Below, in pieces: positions 53,987-64,000 of a DNA stretch of 64,000 bases. The position numbers and the translations under genes are program-made. The notes beneath the pieces were generated by a model that was not told the DNA's origin, did not search any database, and saw nothing but the letters and a program-made list of their open reading frames with translations. Numbering within the stretch: position 1 is the first letter of the stretch; every line of letters begins with the position of its first letter. Source of the DNA: Astrothelium macrocarpum (lineage: Eukaryota > Ascomycota > Dothideomycetes > Trypetheliales > Trypetheliaceae); NCBI GenBank assembly GCA_021030915.1, contig JAGEMR010000108.1, forward strand, positions 37,020 through 101,019, given 5' to 3'.

Positions 53987-55699
53987 ATGGAAACCCTTCG
54001 GGCCACCGTTTCTGGCCCGCCGCCCGCCGCAATCGCTCAGATGCGCGATCCGGAAACGACGCGGTCGGCCCTCATCCCCGCTAATAATTCGCGTGTGCGG
54101 CCACATGACGAGGCCCCGGATGGACGCGCACCAAACCATTCTCCAACTTCTTCAAACGACGCGATCCATTCACTCACCCAATCACTCTCAAACTCTCAGG
54201 AATCCAACGACTCTTTTTCCTCGTTCGCCAGCAGTGGCCGGCCAACATTTCACGCTTCCTCTGGCAATCTTTCCCAGGCCACCGATCCAACTATTCCATC
54301 ACCGATCGCGTTCTTTGAACGTTCCACCCAGCTTGAAAGCCAAAAGGAAATGGCTCGAGTGCTTCCGCTCTCTCAAATGTCTTCGGCTGACTGGCGTCCG
54401 ATACCTGCAGGCTTTCCAGTAACACCTCTTATTGACACCCATGTCGATGGAGTAATTAGGAATGGTGCGAGCAGTAACCCGAGTCCTCTGAGTCGGACCT
54501 CGCCAGCATCCCTAGGAGGAACTAAGCGAACTTCGAGCGGAACGATGAAACGCCCGGACTCCTCTCATGGAGTACCTTTGGAGTGGCAAAGAGGTCATTC
54601 GAGAACTAACAGTGCTCAATCGACTGGAAGTCGCACAGGCGGAGTACGTTGGCCCTTCAAGTCAGCGTATCAACCATTTACTAACATTGACTGTGAAGCT
54701 TGCAGCCGACCTCAAGACAAAATTGACTTATGCAATGCTCAAGGTTAATAATGGTTGGCAAAGAAACAACATTGACCAAATCGAGCAATTTGCTTCGCAG
54801 AAAGCCTCTCCAACTTCTGCGACATTTCCCGAGAGTGTCTCTAGACGTGCTTATGCTTCTCCTCGCTCTGCTGCGCCTAGTATAATGCGTGGAATTAGCA
54901 GTGGCTCTTCAGATTCCGACTCGTACTTGGGCTCACCGAATACTGGAACATTCACACCTGCCCATGGTTCAAGCGTTCGCTTCGGAGTCAAGAATTCTTC
55001 TCCACAAACCAAATCATGGCCATCACGACCATTCTCGCAGAATCCTCATGGCAAAGCAGCAGCCTCTGGAGTCATGGCAGCACATAGCAGCCTTGCAGCT
55101 GCAACTTCCAACCCAGTTCTAGCTCCTCCAGCGGATATCAGCTCACCCTCGCGAAACCGTCGCACAGAGATGTCCCACAAACCCCCATCTCTTTCTTCTG
55201 CTCACGACAGACATCTACCAAACTCGATGGCACCACGAACGCCGGGTCAAAATCCTCGGGCAACTCTGATACGCACACCAACAGAGCAAGCCAGAGCAGA
55301 AAAGGATGCTCTTGATACGTTGATGTTTATGAGTAGTCCAGGAAACTCTGCCAACTATGGCCATTCTAGACACGGTTCTCGAGGACAGTCAAGTCCGTTT
55401 GGAACAGAAGTTAGGAAAGCTGTTGCATTCGAGGGAAGGAGGCCTATAAGGACGCCAGGTCAGAGGTAAGCGGATTTCTTGAAACGGAGTCTTTCGAGAC
55501 ACCCTTCGATGCTGGATAGGGGACTAACAAATTCAACAGTACGAGTAGCAGCAGTGCAGGTGCAAGTCCCGGCGGCATCGCTCGAAACTATGTCTCGATT
55601 CATAAGCCACAGCCTGATGTAGCACGCATCCTAGATGAGATAGAAGATGAGACCAGTGATGTAGAAGATGCCACCGGTCCTTCAATTGTCCGAGCTTGA
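53987..55699 (+). CDS. Whi5/Nrm1-type G1/S transcription repressor
   Basis: Three exons, 53987-54643, 54699-55465 and 55540-55699, give 527 residues. Joining exons 1 and 2 yields LAADLKTKLTYAMLKVNNGWQ (about residues 220-240), the short motif by which Whi5 and Nrm1 bind the G1/S factors SBF/MBF. The rest is Ser/Pro/Thr-rich and probably disordered, with many SP/TP sites that a cyclin-dependent kinase could use (TPGQN, TPTEQ, SSPGNS). The tail DEIEDETSDVEDATG is acidic. Intron 1 has an ideal TACTAAC branch point and a GAAG acceptor. Start Met at 53987 has a good context (CGCGCCATGG). The role is repression of G1/S genes until phosphorylation; whether it is Whi5 or Nrm1 cannot be told here. Confidence 0.82.
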
Positions 55700-56660
55700 T
55701 TTCTGCATGCCGCCCAGAACGGTCCGATTCGTGGCAAATTACACGACACCATACTCTATCTCATACTATCTTCGACAGTAAACACATATTCCTGCCCAAA
55801 CTCTGTGCAATCGCCAGTGCGATTTCCATGCTGGTTCTGCTCTTCGAAAGATGAATCCACGATCTCGAAACCTGGTGACTACATGGGCCAGGACCTCCGG
55901 TTCCAGTGGCATTGATGATTAATGCTCTACAAAACTTGTCTTGATGCCAAACTCGTCGGTCAATTTTGCGCCGCCAATGCAACAATTGACATGGATTGTT
56001 GGTCTGCCAGTTTTGATAGCTGGAGTGATGAGCGTCTCAAGGTTCGCAGGCAACAGATCTTTGCGAGATTTGGGGGATGAGAGTAACAGATCAGAGAGTT
56101 TTGTTGTATGGATGCTCAACCATGCGTCCTCCTTTTCACCTTCTTGCAACAGTATTCGTGTGGTAAAGGCCACAGATATTCAACTAACGCTAGAGTTAGC
56201 ACAAATTTACTCGAGTAAAAGAGTTCTCACTGTTGATATCATCCGTCTTAAGGTGTCAGCTCTAGTAGAAACATGGAGATGACTAGAACTTTGTAAAGAT
56301 TTGTCTATGAAACAAGCGAGTCATCGTACTTGAGATCCATGGATGGCATATTGCTGAAATGGTCACCACATCCCTTCCGAAGCATTTCCGATTTGGTTTC
56401 ATCACGACGTGGGGTTTGCCTTAAACAGCCCCACTGCGGCACCAAACATCCCATGCACACCTATGCATTGATGTCAGAGCTCCCAGTAAAAATCCAGTTC
56501 CCGACCCAGCAAGTTCAATGGCTTTCCACTTCCTCTGCCGCTCTCCCGCCTTTATGGGTGGATCCAGAGACCCGCCTGTCAGAAAGTCTCTTGGAAGACG
56601 ATTGACGAAGGGCACACTAGCTGAGCATCCCAGCAACAACTCTCGGACCTCGTCGTGACA
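55700..56660. other. Intergenic, one unexplained minus-strand frame
   Basis: About 960 bases. The minus-strand frame 56173-55919 (84 codons, GTG first) reads like protein (LQEGEKEDAWLSIHTTKLSDL) but has an upstream stop, no ATG and no acceptor that would connect it. It could be the remnant of a gene or chance. Confidence 0.5.
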
Positions 56661-58404
56661 ATGGCTTCCGCGTTGTTAAAGTCGAGAGTTCGGCGACCCT
56701 CTTATCTAAACAAGTTGTGCAAAGCCGAAGACCTCATTGAACTTTTCCCACATAACAGCTATGTCGGATGGTGAGTCTTGAACTTCGTAGAAAGTGTTAA
56801 TTTCGTATCATTCCTCAAGCTTCTTCACAGCCTTCTGTCTTTCACAAATACTACCTCAAAGACTGACTCCATATAGGTCAGGATTCACGGGTGTTGGTTA
56901 CCCGAAAAAAGTCCCTCTCGCTCTCGCCGACCATGTCGAAAAGAATGGCCTCCAAGGCAAATTAAAATACAACCTCTTTGTCGGAGCATCATCAGGCGCG
57001 GAAACAGAGAATCGATGGGCACGTCTGAACATGATCGAACGACGAAGTCCGCATCAAGTGGGCAAAGAGATTGCAAAAGGCATCAATAACGGCAACATTC
57101 AATTCTTCGACAAGCACTTGAGCATGTTCCCCGTTGATCTTATGTATGGCTACTATACAAAGGAGAAGGAGAGGAACAAATTGGATGTCACCATAGTCCG
57201 TGCCTGCGTTTCTTCCAAAATTTTGCCAGACTACAATGGCTGATATGATGAACAGGTAGAGGCAAGCGCCATCACCGAAGACGGCGGCATCATTCCTGGC
57301 GCCAGTGTAGGTGCAACCCCCGAACTCATACAAATGTCCGACAAAATCATCATCGAAGTCAACACCGCCGCGCCTTCCTTCGAAGGCCTCCACGACATCG
57401 TCATGATGGACCTCCCACCCCACCGCAAGCCCTACCTGATCATGGCCCCCGAGGACCGCATTGGCACCGCCCACATCCCCGTCGACCCCGAGAAAATCGT
57501 CGCCATCGTCGAATCCGACTACCCAGACCAAACACAGCCCAACGCTCCCGAAGACGCCACGTCGCGCGCCATCGCCGAGAACCTCATCTCCTTCCTCAAA
57601 CACGAAGTCGACCACGGCCGCCTCCCCCAGAACCTCCTCCCCATCCAGTCCGGCATCGGCAACATCGCCAACGCCGTCATCGGGGGGCTCTCCACGGGCG
57701 GCGCCAACTTCCGCCACCTCAAAGTGTGGACCGAAGTGCTGCAGGACTCCTTCCTCGACCTCTTCGACAGCGGCCACCTCGACTTCGCGACCGCGAGCAG
57801 CATCCGCTTCTCGCCCGAGGGCTTCGAGCGCTTCTACGCCGGCTGGGACGCGTACCACGCGAAGCTGCTGCTGCGCCCGCAGCAGGTCTCCAACTCGCCG
57901 GAGATCATCCGCCGCTTGGGCGTCATCGGCATGAACACCCCTGTCGAGGTGGACATTTATGCGCATGCCAACTCGACGTGCGTTATGGGCTCGCGTATGT
58001 TGAATGGCTTGGGGGGATCCGCGGATTTCCTGCGCTCCGCGAAGTATAGCGTTATGCATACGCCGAGCACGCGGCCGAGCAAGACTGATCCGACGGGGGT
58101 GAGTTGTATTGTGCCCATGTGTACGCATGTCGATCAGACGGAGCATGATTTGGATGTCGTGGTGACGGAGCAGGGGTTGGCGGATGTGAGGGGATTGAGT
58201 CCGAGGGAGAGGGCGAGGGTGATTATCAAGGAGGCGGCGCATCCGGAGTATCGGCCGATACTGCAGGAGTATTTTGAGAGGGCGGAGTGGGAGTGTTTGA
58301 GGAAGGGGTGGGGGCATGAGCCGCATTTGTTGTGGAATGCGTTTGATATGCATAAGAGTTTGCAGGAGAGGGGGACGATGAAGATTGAGAAGTGGGCGGA
58401 TTGA
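56661..58404 (+). CDS. ACH1: Acetyl-CoA hydrolase / CoA-transferase Ach1
   Basis: Three exons, 56661-56770, 56877-57195 and 57256-58404, give 525 residues, the normal Ach1 length. It begins with MASALLKSRVRRPSYLNKL, a basic stretch that can direct to mitochondria. Next comes WSGFTGVGYPKKVPLALADHV, with the exon 1/2 junction inside WSG. The CoA-transferase core includes VEASAITEDGGIIPGASVG, FSLLPIQ-like QNLLPIQSGIGNIANAVIGGL, EVLQDSFLDLF and GLGGSADFLRSAKYSV. In fungi the enzyme mainly moves CoA from succinyl-CoA to acetate, removing acetate or priming its use. The junction at 57195/57256 gives VTIVEASAIT. Codons go from C-ending before about 57960 to G-ending after it; see the skew finding. 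Confidence 0.95.
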
Positions 58405-59839
58405 GTTGGGATGCTGGTTCACGAGAATGCCCTTTTGATGCTTGATGGCTCATCATGAATGATTGGATTTGTGAGGACTGGGGATTGAGTTTGGATCGGA
58501 AGAGGTTTGTGTCGATTGGTTCGCCTACATGAAGTACAGTAGCGAGAGCGCGAGTCATTTAACGCAAACATCATGCCAACAGTGGTAGACTAATCTCGGT
58601 CGATACTAAATAGGAGCAGGAATTAAAACAGTCCATAAAAACTTTGGGATCACCGTTTGAATCAGCTCGTCTCGTGCGTTGCTCATTGACTCTTGATTTT
58701 CCAGTCCATGACAGATCAGATTCTGATCAATGATGAAGGATTCAAAAACTGGCGATATATAGAGACCAAGAAAAGGGAAATAAGAGAAAAGGGTTCTTCG
58801 GTTCGAGGCTATGCTCCAGCTCTTCCTGTCATCGACTATCTCTGGCTAAGCTATTGAGCTATCCCATTACATTCAGATTAAGAACGTCAGAACCGTCGAC
58901 TTTGCAAAAGAACAAGCCAGCCAGATGGAAGCCTCAGTGTTCTTTCCGGCAAAGGAGTAACTAGCTTAAGATTAGTCTAATAGCTTCAAAAACGAAGACG
59001 ACACTGCCGAACCATCACTTGGTGTCACACTTGGATCCGGGAATATCTAGAATTACACGGTCACTCGCGGTAGCAAACAGCAGCGCTTGATGGATTTGGA
59101 GCTTATTCGGATGGATCAATGCGTCGAAAGTCTCTGGGATTGGTCTTAATCAACGGCAGATCTACCTCTATAAGATCAAGATGTTTCCCCATGGAGAGGA
59201 TTGCTACATCGGAGGGTTCTGAGTCTGATGCAATGTACAACATCGAATGCTTGAGATCCCAACTGGTAGTTTCGGTGGGCCGTCTAATTTTCGGTGCAGA
59301 GGCTAGGCTAGCTTTGCTCGCATAGTTGGCATGGTGTTCGAAGCTGTTGGCTCTGCTACCATTGCTGCGTTTTGAAGGCGATAAAGCGGATCGAACGCAT
59401 TCCTCCCATAACGTGATATCTGGGGAATTTAGTGCCTGTTTCGGCTGAAGTCGCTGCCGCTTTAGCTTGCCTAAACCGCCAAAAAGAGCACGGGAGCAAC
59501 AGCGTCCATATTCGATGCAACTGTGTCTGAAGCGTATACGACGATCAGGAAGTGATAGGCAACCAGAGGAGTAGATCCAATATTGATATTAGCCTGTCTT
59601 GCAGCTCATAGCGAGATAAGAGATTTTCCAGGACCATCAGTGTTGATTATTGTCAACATTGTTACACTTGTGATCTGTTCCGATGGATTTAATTAAGCGC
59701 TTTACGTGATGAGTAGGGGAGCAGCCGTTCTGTATTTAAGATGCAATACAAATGCTCTCGTCAAACTGGTTTCGGTCGTCACAATAACGTTTGTTTGGGA
59801 GGGGGAAATAATGTTCTTTTCACGATTTGTTCTCTCGCC
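58405..59839. other. Intergenic, no gene recognised
   Basis: About 1.4 kb between convergent ACH1 and the DUF3176 gene. Frames are short and lack features. Confidence 0.6.
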
Positions 59840-62057
59840 CTATCTATTGTAATGCATATTAGGCTGTTTAATTCTACGAATTTTTGCGTCAAATGACACA
59901 CTTTGATCTGCAATGATCTTCAAACTAAGTCCTTCCGATGCCTTCTCCATCCCTTTCTCATTGATATGTTCCTCCGAAATATCTCTACAGAGCTCCAATC
60001 CGGACTGGTCTATATGAAAAAGCAGCGCTAGCGGACTTGACTTCCAAATGCCAATGCGATCTGGACGACTCCGTGCAATTGTAACTGCTAGAAGGACGGC
60101 GACAGCCAGAAACGTGATCGCAGGAAGGATGAGCCAGAGCCAGCACACTTCGACTTTCACCTGTTGAACTTGTACTATTCCGTTGATGGCATTGGTGTCT
60201 GCTATCGCCGTCGAACTCGGATTTGTAGCTCGAAGAAGGGCCGTGTCGTTCGAGCGCAGGGCGACGGTCATATACTGTGCTATATTGCTCGTCTGTTGTG
60301 TCACGTTATCTGCTGCCCACAGATCGACAAGAAAGCTGTTATTTGTGGTAGTTGTGGGGATCTCAAAGGCCGTTCTACCAAGAAGTCGCTGATTTGAAGA
60401 GTTACCGTAAGAATTTGTGCCGCCTAAAATAGCACCTAAGCCGCTGTAGAGGATGCGCCAGTTGAAGACCGGAAGGGTGAAGTCATTGTCAGCGTCAGTG
60501 AGGTTTGGAAAGGATGGGCGAAACGTGAATGAGCTGTCATAGTTTCGGGCAAAGAAAGATTGATCCGGAGTAGATAACTCGCCTGGTCCGCCGTTGGCGA
60601 GTAGAGTTTCACCGAGAAGATCTTCGGAGTACGTGCCATTGCTCATTGACGCGGAAATAGTCTGTACCTCTGCGAAGAGTGTGCATCTGCTAGCTTGCAG
60701 GCTGGTATTTCGTCGCAGATGCGATGCAGTAAACGAGCCTTCAAAGGAGAGGTCTTGATCTATCGCTCGGACCCATTGGACCCAGGCAAGTGGTGCGCTG
60801 TGCTGCGAAAAGTCGAAGGGACACCATTCAGATTCGACACATTGATCCGGTGTCATTGTTTGGAAGATCATGACCGTATTTTCTGATGTTCCATTAATCA
60901 ACTGCTTGGTCTCTTCGTCACTGTTGGTGCTCGCAATAGCACATGTTCCATCGTCGCTTGTCGAGATGCCTGATCTCGAATGAAGGAAGGGAGTTGGCGA
61001 AACAGTCGCAGTGCTTAATCCGCTGCTAGAGTTGGTTGACGTCTGTACCATCGACGTAATGGGGCCCAAGGCCATCCCAGGAATAGCTATGCTACTATTA
61101 TTTACTGCAGAAAAGACACCATTTTGTGCGGAAGTGCATTTCAGTTCGAAATCATAGCTAATATCAATGCAATTTATGCCGATAGCCAATGTTCCGAAAG
61201 GATCCCATATGCAAGTACCACTTGGACAATTGTGCGGGACTACGGGGGGAGGCACAAGACTTGAGGATGATAGGCCTCCTTGCATGGCACTTCTCATCCT
61301 AAGGGGAATGTAATAAGCTACGAGTTTTGTATCAGCTTGCAATGCATGGGTGTAATCTTGGCTAAAATAGCGGGGTTTCTTACAAAGTGGCCAAGACTCT
61401 GGGCCCTGGTTTGGTGCTGAACCAGTAATGTGAGTGCCATTATAGGTATAAGCAACAGAAGTAGATGCAATTAAACTTGCATTAGGTACGAACGACGACT
61501 TATACCGCACGACTTGCTGGAAGAAAGGGTCAAAAGCAAGGCTGACGACCTCAATACCTGCACCCAGAGAGACGAATCGGCTGGCAATCATACATTAGCC
61601 GACTACGCAAAGCCTTCTTCACTCCCATAGGATCGAGGAGAATCCCGACTTACCTAATGCCCAGTCTCGCAAGCATCCATAGACTTCCCCCTGGTCCTCT
61701 ACTTGCGGCGTCGTAGTATGTTACATGGCGAAGTGAGCGAGGTCTCTTCGTGAATGCCACCCAACCCAGTTGACTTATACAGCTGCCTACGGACAGCGTA
61801 AGGCTTCCCTTGAAGGTAGTCGAGAGCAGTGAGATGATGGAATTGAGTGTGACTCCACCAGCCCAATTTGGCAATTGATGTCCATTGAAATGGTTCAAGA
61901 TCACGATCAGGGCAATGAATGATCCCGCTGCAAGGAAGAAGCTCATGATCTCCCAAAACCAAGCTTCTGTGGAAGATAGAGATGTGAAACGGCTTCCGGA
62001 AGGCCTTTCAGAGCGTCCTGTCAACGGAGATAGTTCAGACATACTAGTGGCTGGCAT
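59840..62057 (-). CDS. DUF3176 fungal membrane protein
   Basis: Minus strand, two exons (62057-61654, 61580-59840), 714 residues. Exon 1 has WFWEIMSFFLAAGSFIALIVIL and LNSIISLLSTTFKGSLTLSVGSCISQLGW, two hydrophobic regions followed by the DUF3176 hallmark order, then GPGGSLWMLARLGIS across the junction and SLGAGIEVVSLAFDPFFQQ. The long middle (about 180-600) is an extracellular-type domain rich in NxS/NxT sequons and Cys (CPSGTCIWDPF). Near the C-terminus a last helix (WLWLILPAITFLAVAVLLAVTIA) is followed by a cytosolic tail. Many filamentous fungi carry families of this protein; its job is unknown. The AG|C codon with acceptor GCCAG is the only nearby site that keeps the frame. Confidence 0.85.
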
Positions 62058-62690
62058 TATTCAAGGCTGATGATTGCCAAAGAAAACGGCCACCCGGGGT
62101 ATAGATGTGGTAATAGCCCGCAAAAAAGTATTAGGACCATCAATAGAGATAGAGCACAGCCTCTTCCAGCATGCGCATGCTCATCAAGTAAATTAGAAGC
62201 TCGGCTTGACCGGATCTCGAACTACATACATCGGCGCCAATGATTCTTATACCTTGAGCCTACGCCGAAACAAGCGTATTGGGTGTTTCTCATTGGATAG
62301 AGAAGGGCGGCATCTTTTCCCAGCTGCCTGACTTTGGTTGGTCCATTTCGCCAGCTGAGTAGACGCTGAGCAATGCCCGGCATACTCGACCTTGCCGTTG
62401 TGGTTGAGGATCCTAGGCCGTCTTCTGTTACTCGGCCACCATCCTGTAGAAGACGGTTAGAAATTAGTTGTGAACACGGCGAAGAACAGTGTTGAGATAG
62501 GTATGCAACTCACATATGCGTAAAGTCTTCCACAAGTAAACCTCGAGAGAATCTGAAGGATGGGATTGGCGTCGGCAAAGATTTGTGATCCAGTCGAGGA
62601 GAGCAGGTGTGTAGGAGTCTTCCCTGCAGCTCGCACGGCCCGGCAGCTCGCACACCCTCATCTCATGCAGCCTCTTAATTTTCACATTGA
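62058..62690. other. Intergenic before the AT-rich block, possible gene fragment
   Basis: About 630 bases. A minus-strand frame (62700-62464, 78 codons) contains an ordinary-looking segment ALLDWITNLCRRQ...EVYLWKTL, followed by a GTGAGT site. The best acceptor would join it to a frame reading GGRVTEDGLGS...RLLSW, but only with an immediate stop. This may be the tail of a gene whose other part lies in the AT-rich block. Confidence 0.4.
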
Positions 62691-63921
62691 ATAATTCCAT
62701 TAAATCGAAAGATAATTATATTAAATTTCAAAATATTCTATTTGAGATTTATACGAAATTTTTGTGTAATTTAATTATGTATTAAAATGTGTAAAACGTT
62801 TGATATTACGTCTGATATGAATTTATTTGAATTCTATCATTTTCATTTCAGAATCAGAATTTATAATAATCATTTATTATTTTAATTAATCAGATTATTT
62901 TTTTTTATTAGAAATTCTTTTTTTTTATTATTTAATATTTTATAAAAATTGTTTTGAAATAATTTTTTATTTTTTAAATATTTTTTATATAATCTTTTTT
63001 AAAATTTTATTAATTAGATATTATAATCGTTTTTTTTTTTTTTTTTCATTTTTATATATCTACAATTTCTGTTATTTATATTTTTTATTGAATATTCTTT
63101 TTATAATTTTATTTTATTTATATTTCATTTCTGTCTTTATTTTTATTTTTTTTTAAATTTGAATTTTAAATATTCGTTTAATTTTTAAAGGATTTATAAA
63201 AATAGCCTTCTATTCGTTTTCAATTTTCAATTATTCAAAAAAAAGATTTATTTTTAAATATCCTTTTTTTTTAAATTATAATCTTTTTATTTATTTATAT
63301 AAATTGATATTTTAAAATAATATTTTTTATAATTATTTATTTAAATTTGTATAATAATTTTTTATTTATTATAATAATTATTTTTATATGAATAATTGTA
63401 TATATACGTTTTCAATCAGAAATTGATAAATTTAAAAAGGATTCTGATTTTATAAAAGAAGATTTATTTATTAATTTTTTTAATTGATTAAAAATAACAT
63501 CCATATTAAATAATATTAATTTTATTTTGAATTATTCATTTTTAATATTATAAATATTAAAAATATTAATTCAAATAAATCAGAATAAATTAAAAAAATC
63601 TTTTTGATTTGATGAAAAATTTCTTTTAATAATATATAATTAATATTTTAATTTTTATAAATATCTGATTATTAAAAAATTAAGTAAATTCATATTCAAT
63701 AATTATAAACGATAAATAAAATGAAATAAAAAAATAATAATTAAAATATGATTTTTTATATATTAATTAAAAAATTTGAATAAAAAATGATTATTATAAC
63801 CGTCAAATTATATAAAATATTATAAATGATCATTTTTGATTTTTTTTTATATATATTTATTAAATATATTGACCAATCAATTAAATATAAAATCTTTATT
63901 TATAAAATCAGATAATATTGT
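62691..63921. repeat. Sharp, almost pure A/T block
   Basis: About 1.2 kb with very low G+C, made of A/T runs such as TTTTTTTTTTTTTTTT-type tracts and AATATTAA words. Both edges are abrupt: left within about 20 bases after 62680, right at about 63922. No frame longer than a few tens of codons. Candidates are a RIP-eroded transposon or a centromere/subtelomere-like AT tract. Confidence 0.8.
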
Positions 63922-64000
63922 TATGACCACTGGTGGGACCGTGTACACATCTGTGTACCCCACAACCTCTGGCTCAGAAGGCTCATACCATGAGCCAGAA
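63922..64000 (+). other. Normal-composition edge with palindromes, open to window end
   Basis: Composition returns to normal. A frame from ATG 63923 (MTTGGTVYTSVYPTTSGSEG...) is open to the last base, Thr/Ser/Gly-rich like fungal wall proteins, but too short to call. Perfect inverted repeats: GTACACA at 63943 with TGTGTAC ending 63958; TCTGGCTCA at 63968 with TGAGCCAGA ending 63999. Confidence 0.35.

Noticed and set aside
55919..56173. 84-codon minus-strand frame as a gene
   Set aside because: No ATG, an upstream stop in frame and no usable acceptor; kept only as a note.
62197..62275. Possible tRNA T-arm like word on the minus strand (AGTTCGAGATCC)
   Set aside because: No matching D-arm, anticodon stem or acceptor stem around it.
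62464..62700. 78-codon minus-strand frame as an intact gene
   Set aside because: Starts inside the AT block; the only sensible splice brings an immediate stop.
1..64000. Secondary-metabolite cluster, CRISPR or phage island
   Set aside because: No synthase, array or phage gene; the OPT transporter, desaturase and nuclease are not grouped with pathway genes.

Overview
The window is nuclear DNA of a filamentous ascomycete (Pezizomycotina). Genes are broken by short introns (about 45-110 nt) with GTRNGT-type donors and CTAAC/CTAAT-like branch points. The set includes fungal markers: BMS1, VPS52, BST1, RRN7, a Tos4-like FHA protein, a Whi5/Nrm1-type repressor, a DUF3176 membrane protein, an RNase T1-type secreted nuclease and a Pbi2-type inhibitor. 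I cannot fix the class from sequence alone. Exon borders were read by eye. Every complete multi-exon model stays in frame across all proposed junctions, but none has been checked against RNA.

Layout. 0-10.8 kb: end of a truncated gene, a RING-H2 ubiquitin ligase, the GPI inositol-deacylase BST1 (6 exons), a secreted major-royal-jelly-type protein and a CCC1/VIT vacuolar metal transporter. 10.8-13.5 kb: no gene I can support. 13.5-15.6 kb: an RNase T1-type nuclease and a double-domain GFA protein, separated by a long inverted repeat. 16.3-19.1 kb: two diverged tandem copies of an unrecognised single-TM, probably mitochondrial, protein, whose upstream sequence was duplicated with them. 19.6-30 kb: carnitine acetyltransferase, L-rhamnose mutarotase, VPS52, eIF5A, RRN7 and the ubiquitin-eL40 fusion. 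31-34.6 kb: a Tos4-like FHA protein and a Utp30/Cic1-type L1-domain protein. 34.6-40.7 kb: gene-poor, with a palmitoyl-protein thioesterase and two very small single-pass membrane proteins. 40.7-49.5 kb: pyruvate/branched-chain dehydrogenase kinase, an OPT transporter, a decayed gene, a delta-12-type desaturase and a Pbi2-type inhibitor. 49.8-58.4 kb: BMS1, Whi5/Nrm1-like repressor and ACH1. 58.4-62.1 kb: mostly empty, then DUF3176. 62.7-63.9 kb: an almost pure A/T block with sharp edges.

Function. Most genes are ordinary housekeeping: ribosome production (BMS1, Utp30-like, eL40, RRN7, eIF5A), membrane traffic and GPI anchors (VPS52, BST1), acetyl and acyl metabolism (carnitine acetyltransferase, ACH1, dehydrogenase kinase, desaturase) and G1/S control (Tos4-like, Whi5/Nrm1-like). 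There is no biosynthetic cluster, CRISPR array or phage-like region, and I recognised no tRNA.

Most notable observations: (1) the start codon of the ubiquitin-eL40 gene appears to be split A|TG by an intron, with a 7-nt microexon; (2) the tandem paralogue pair with duplicated upstream blocks; (3) several GC-rich islands in which C-excess switches to G-excess on the + strand; (4) the small-membrane-protein genes around the thioesterase; (5) the sharp AT-rich block, whose remaining cytosines do not look like simple CpA-type RIP.
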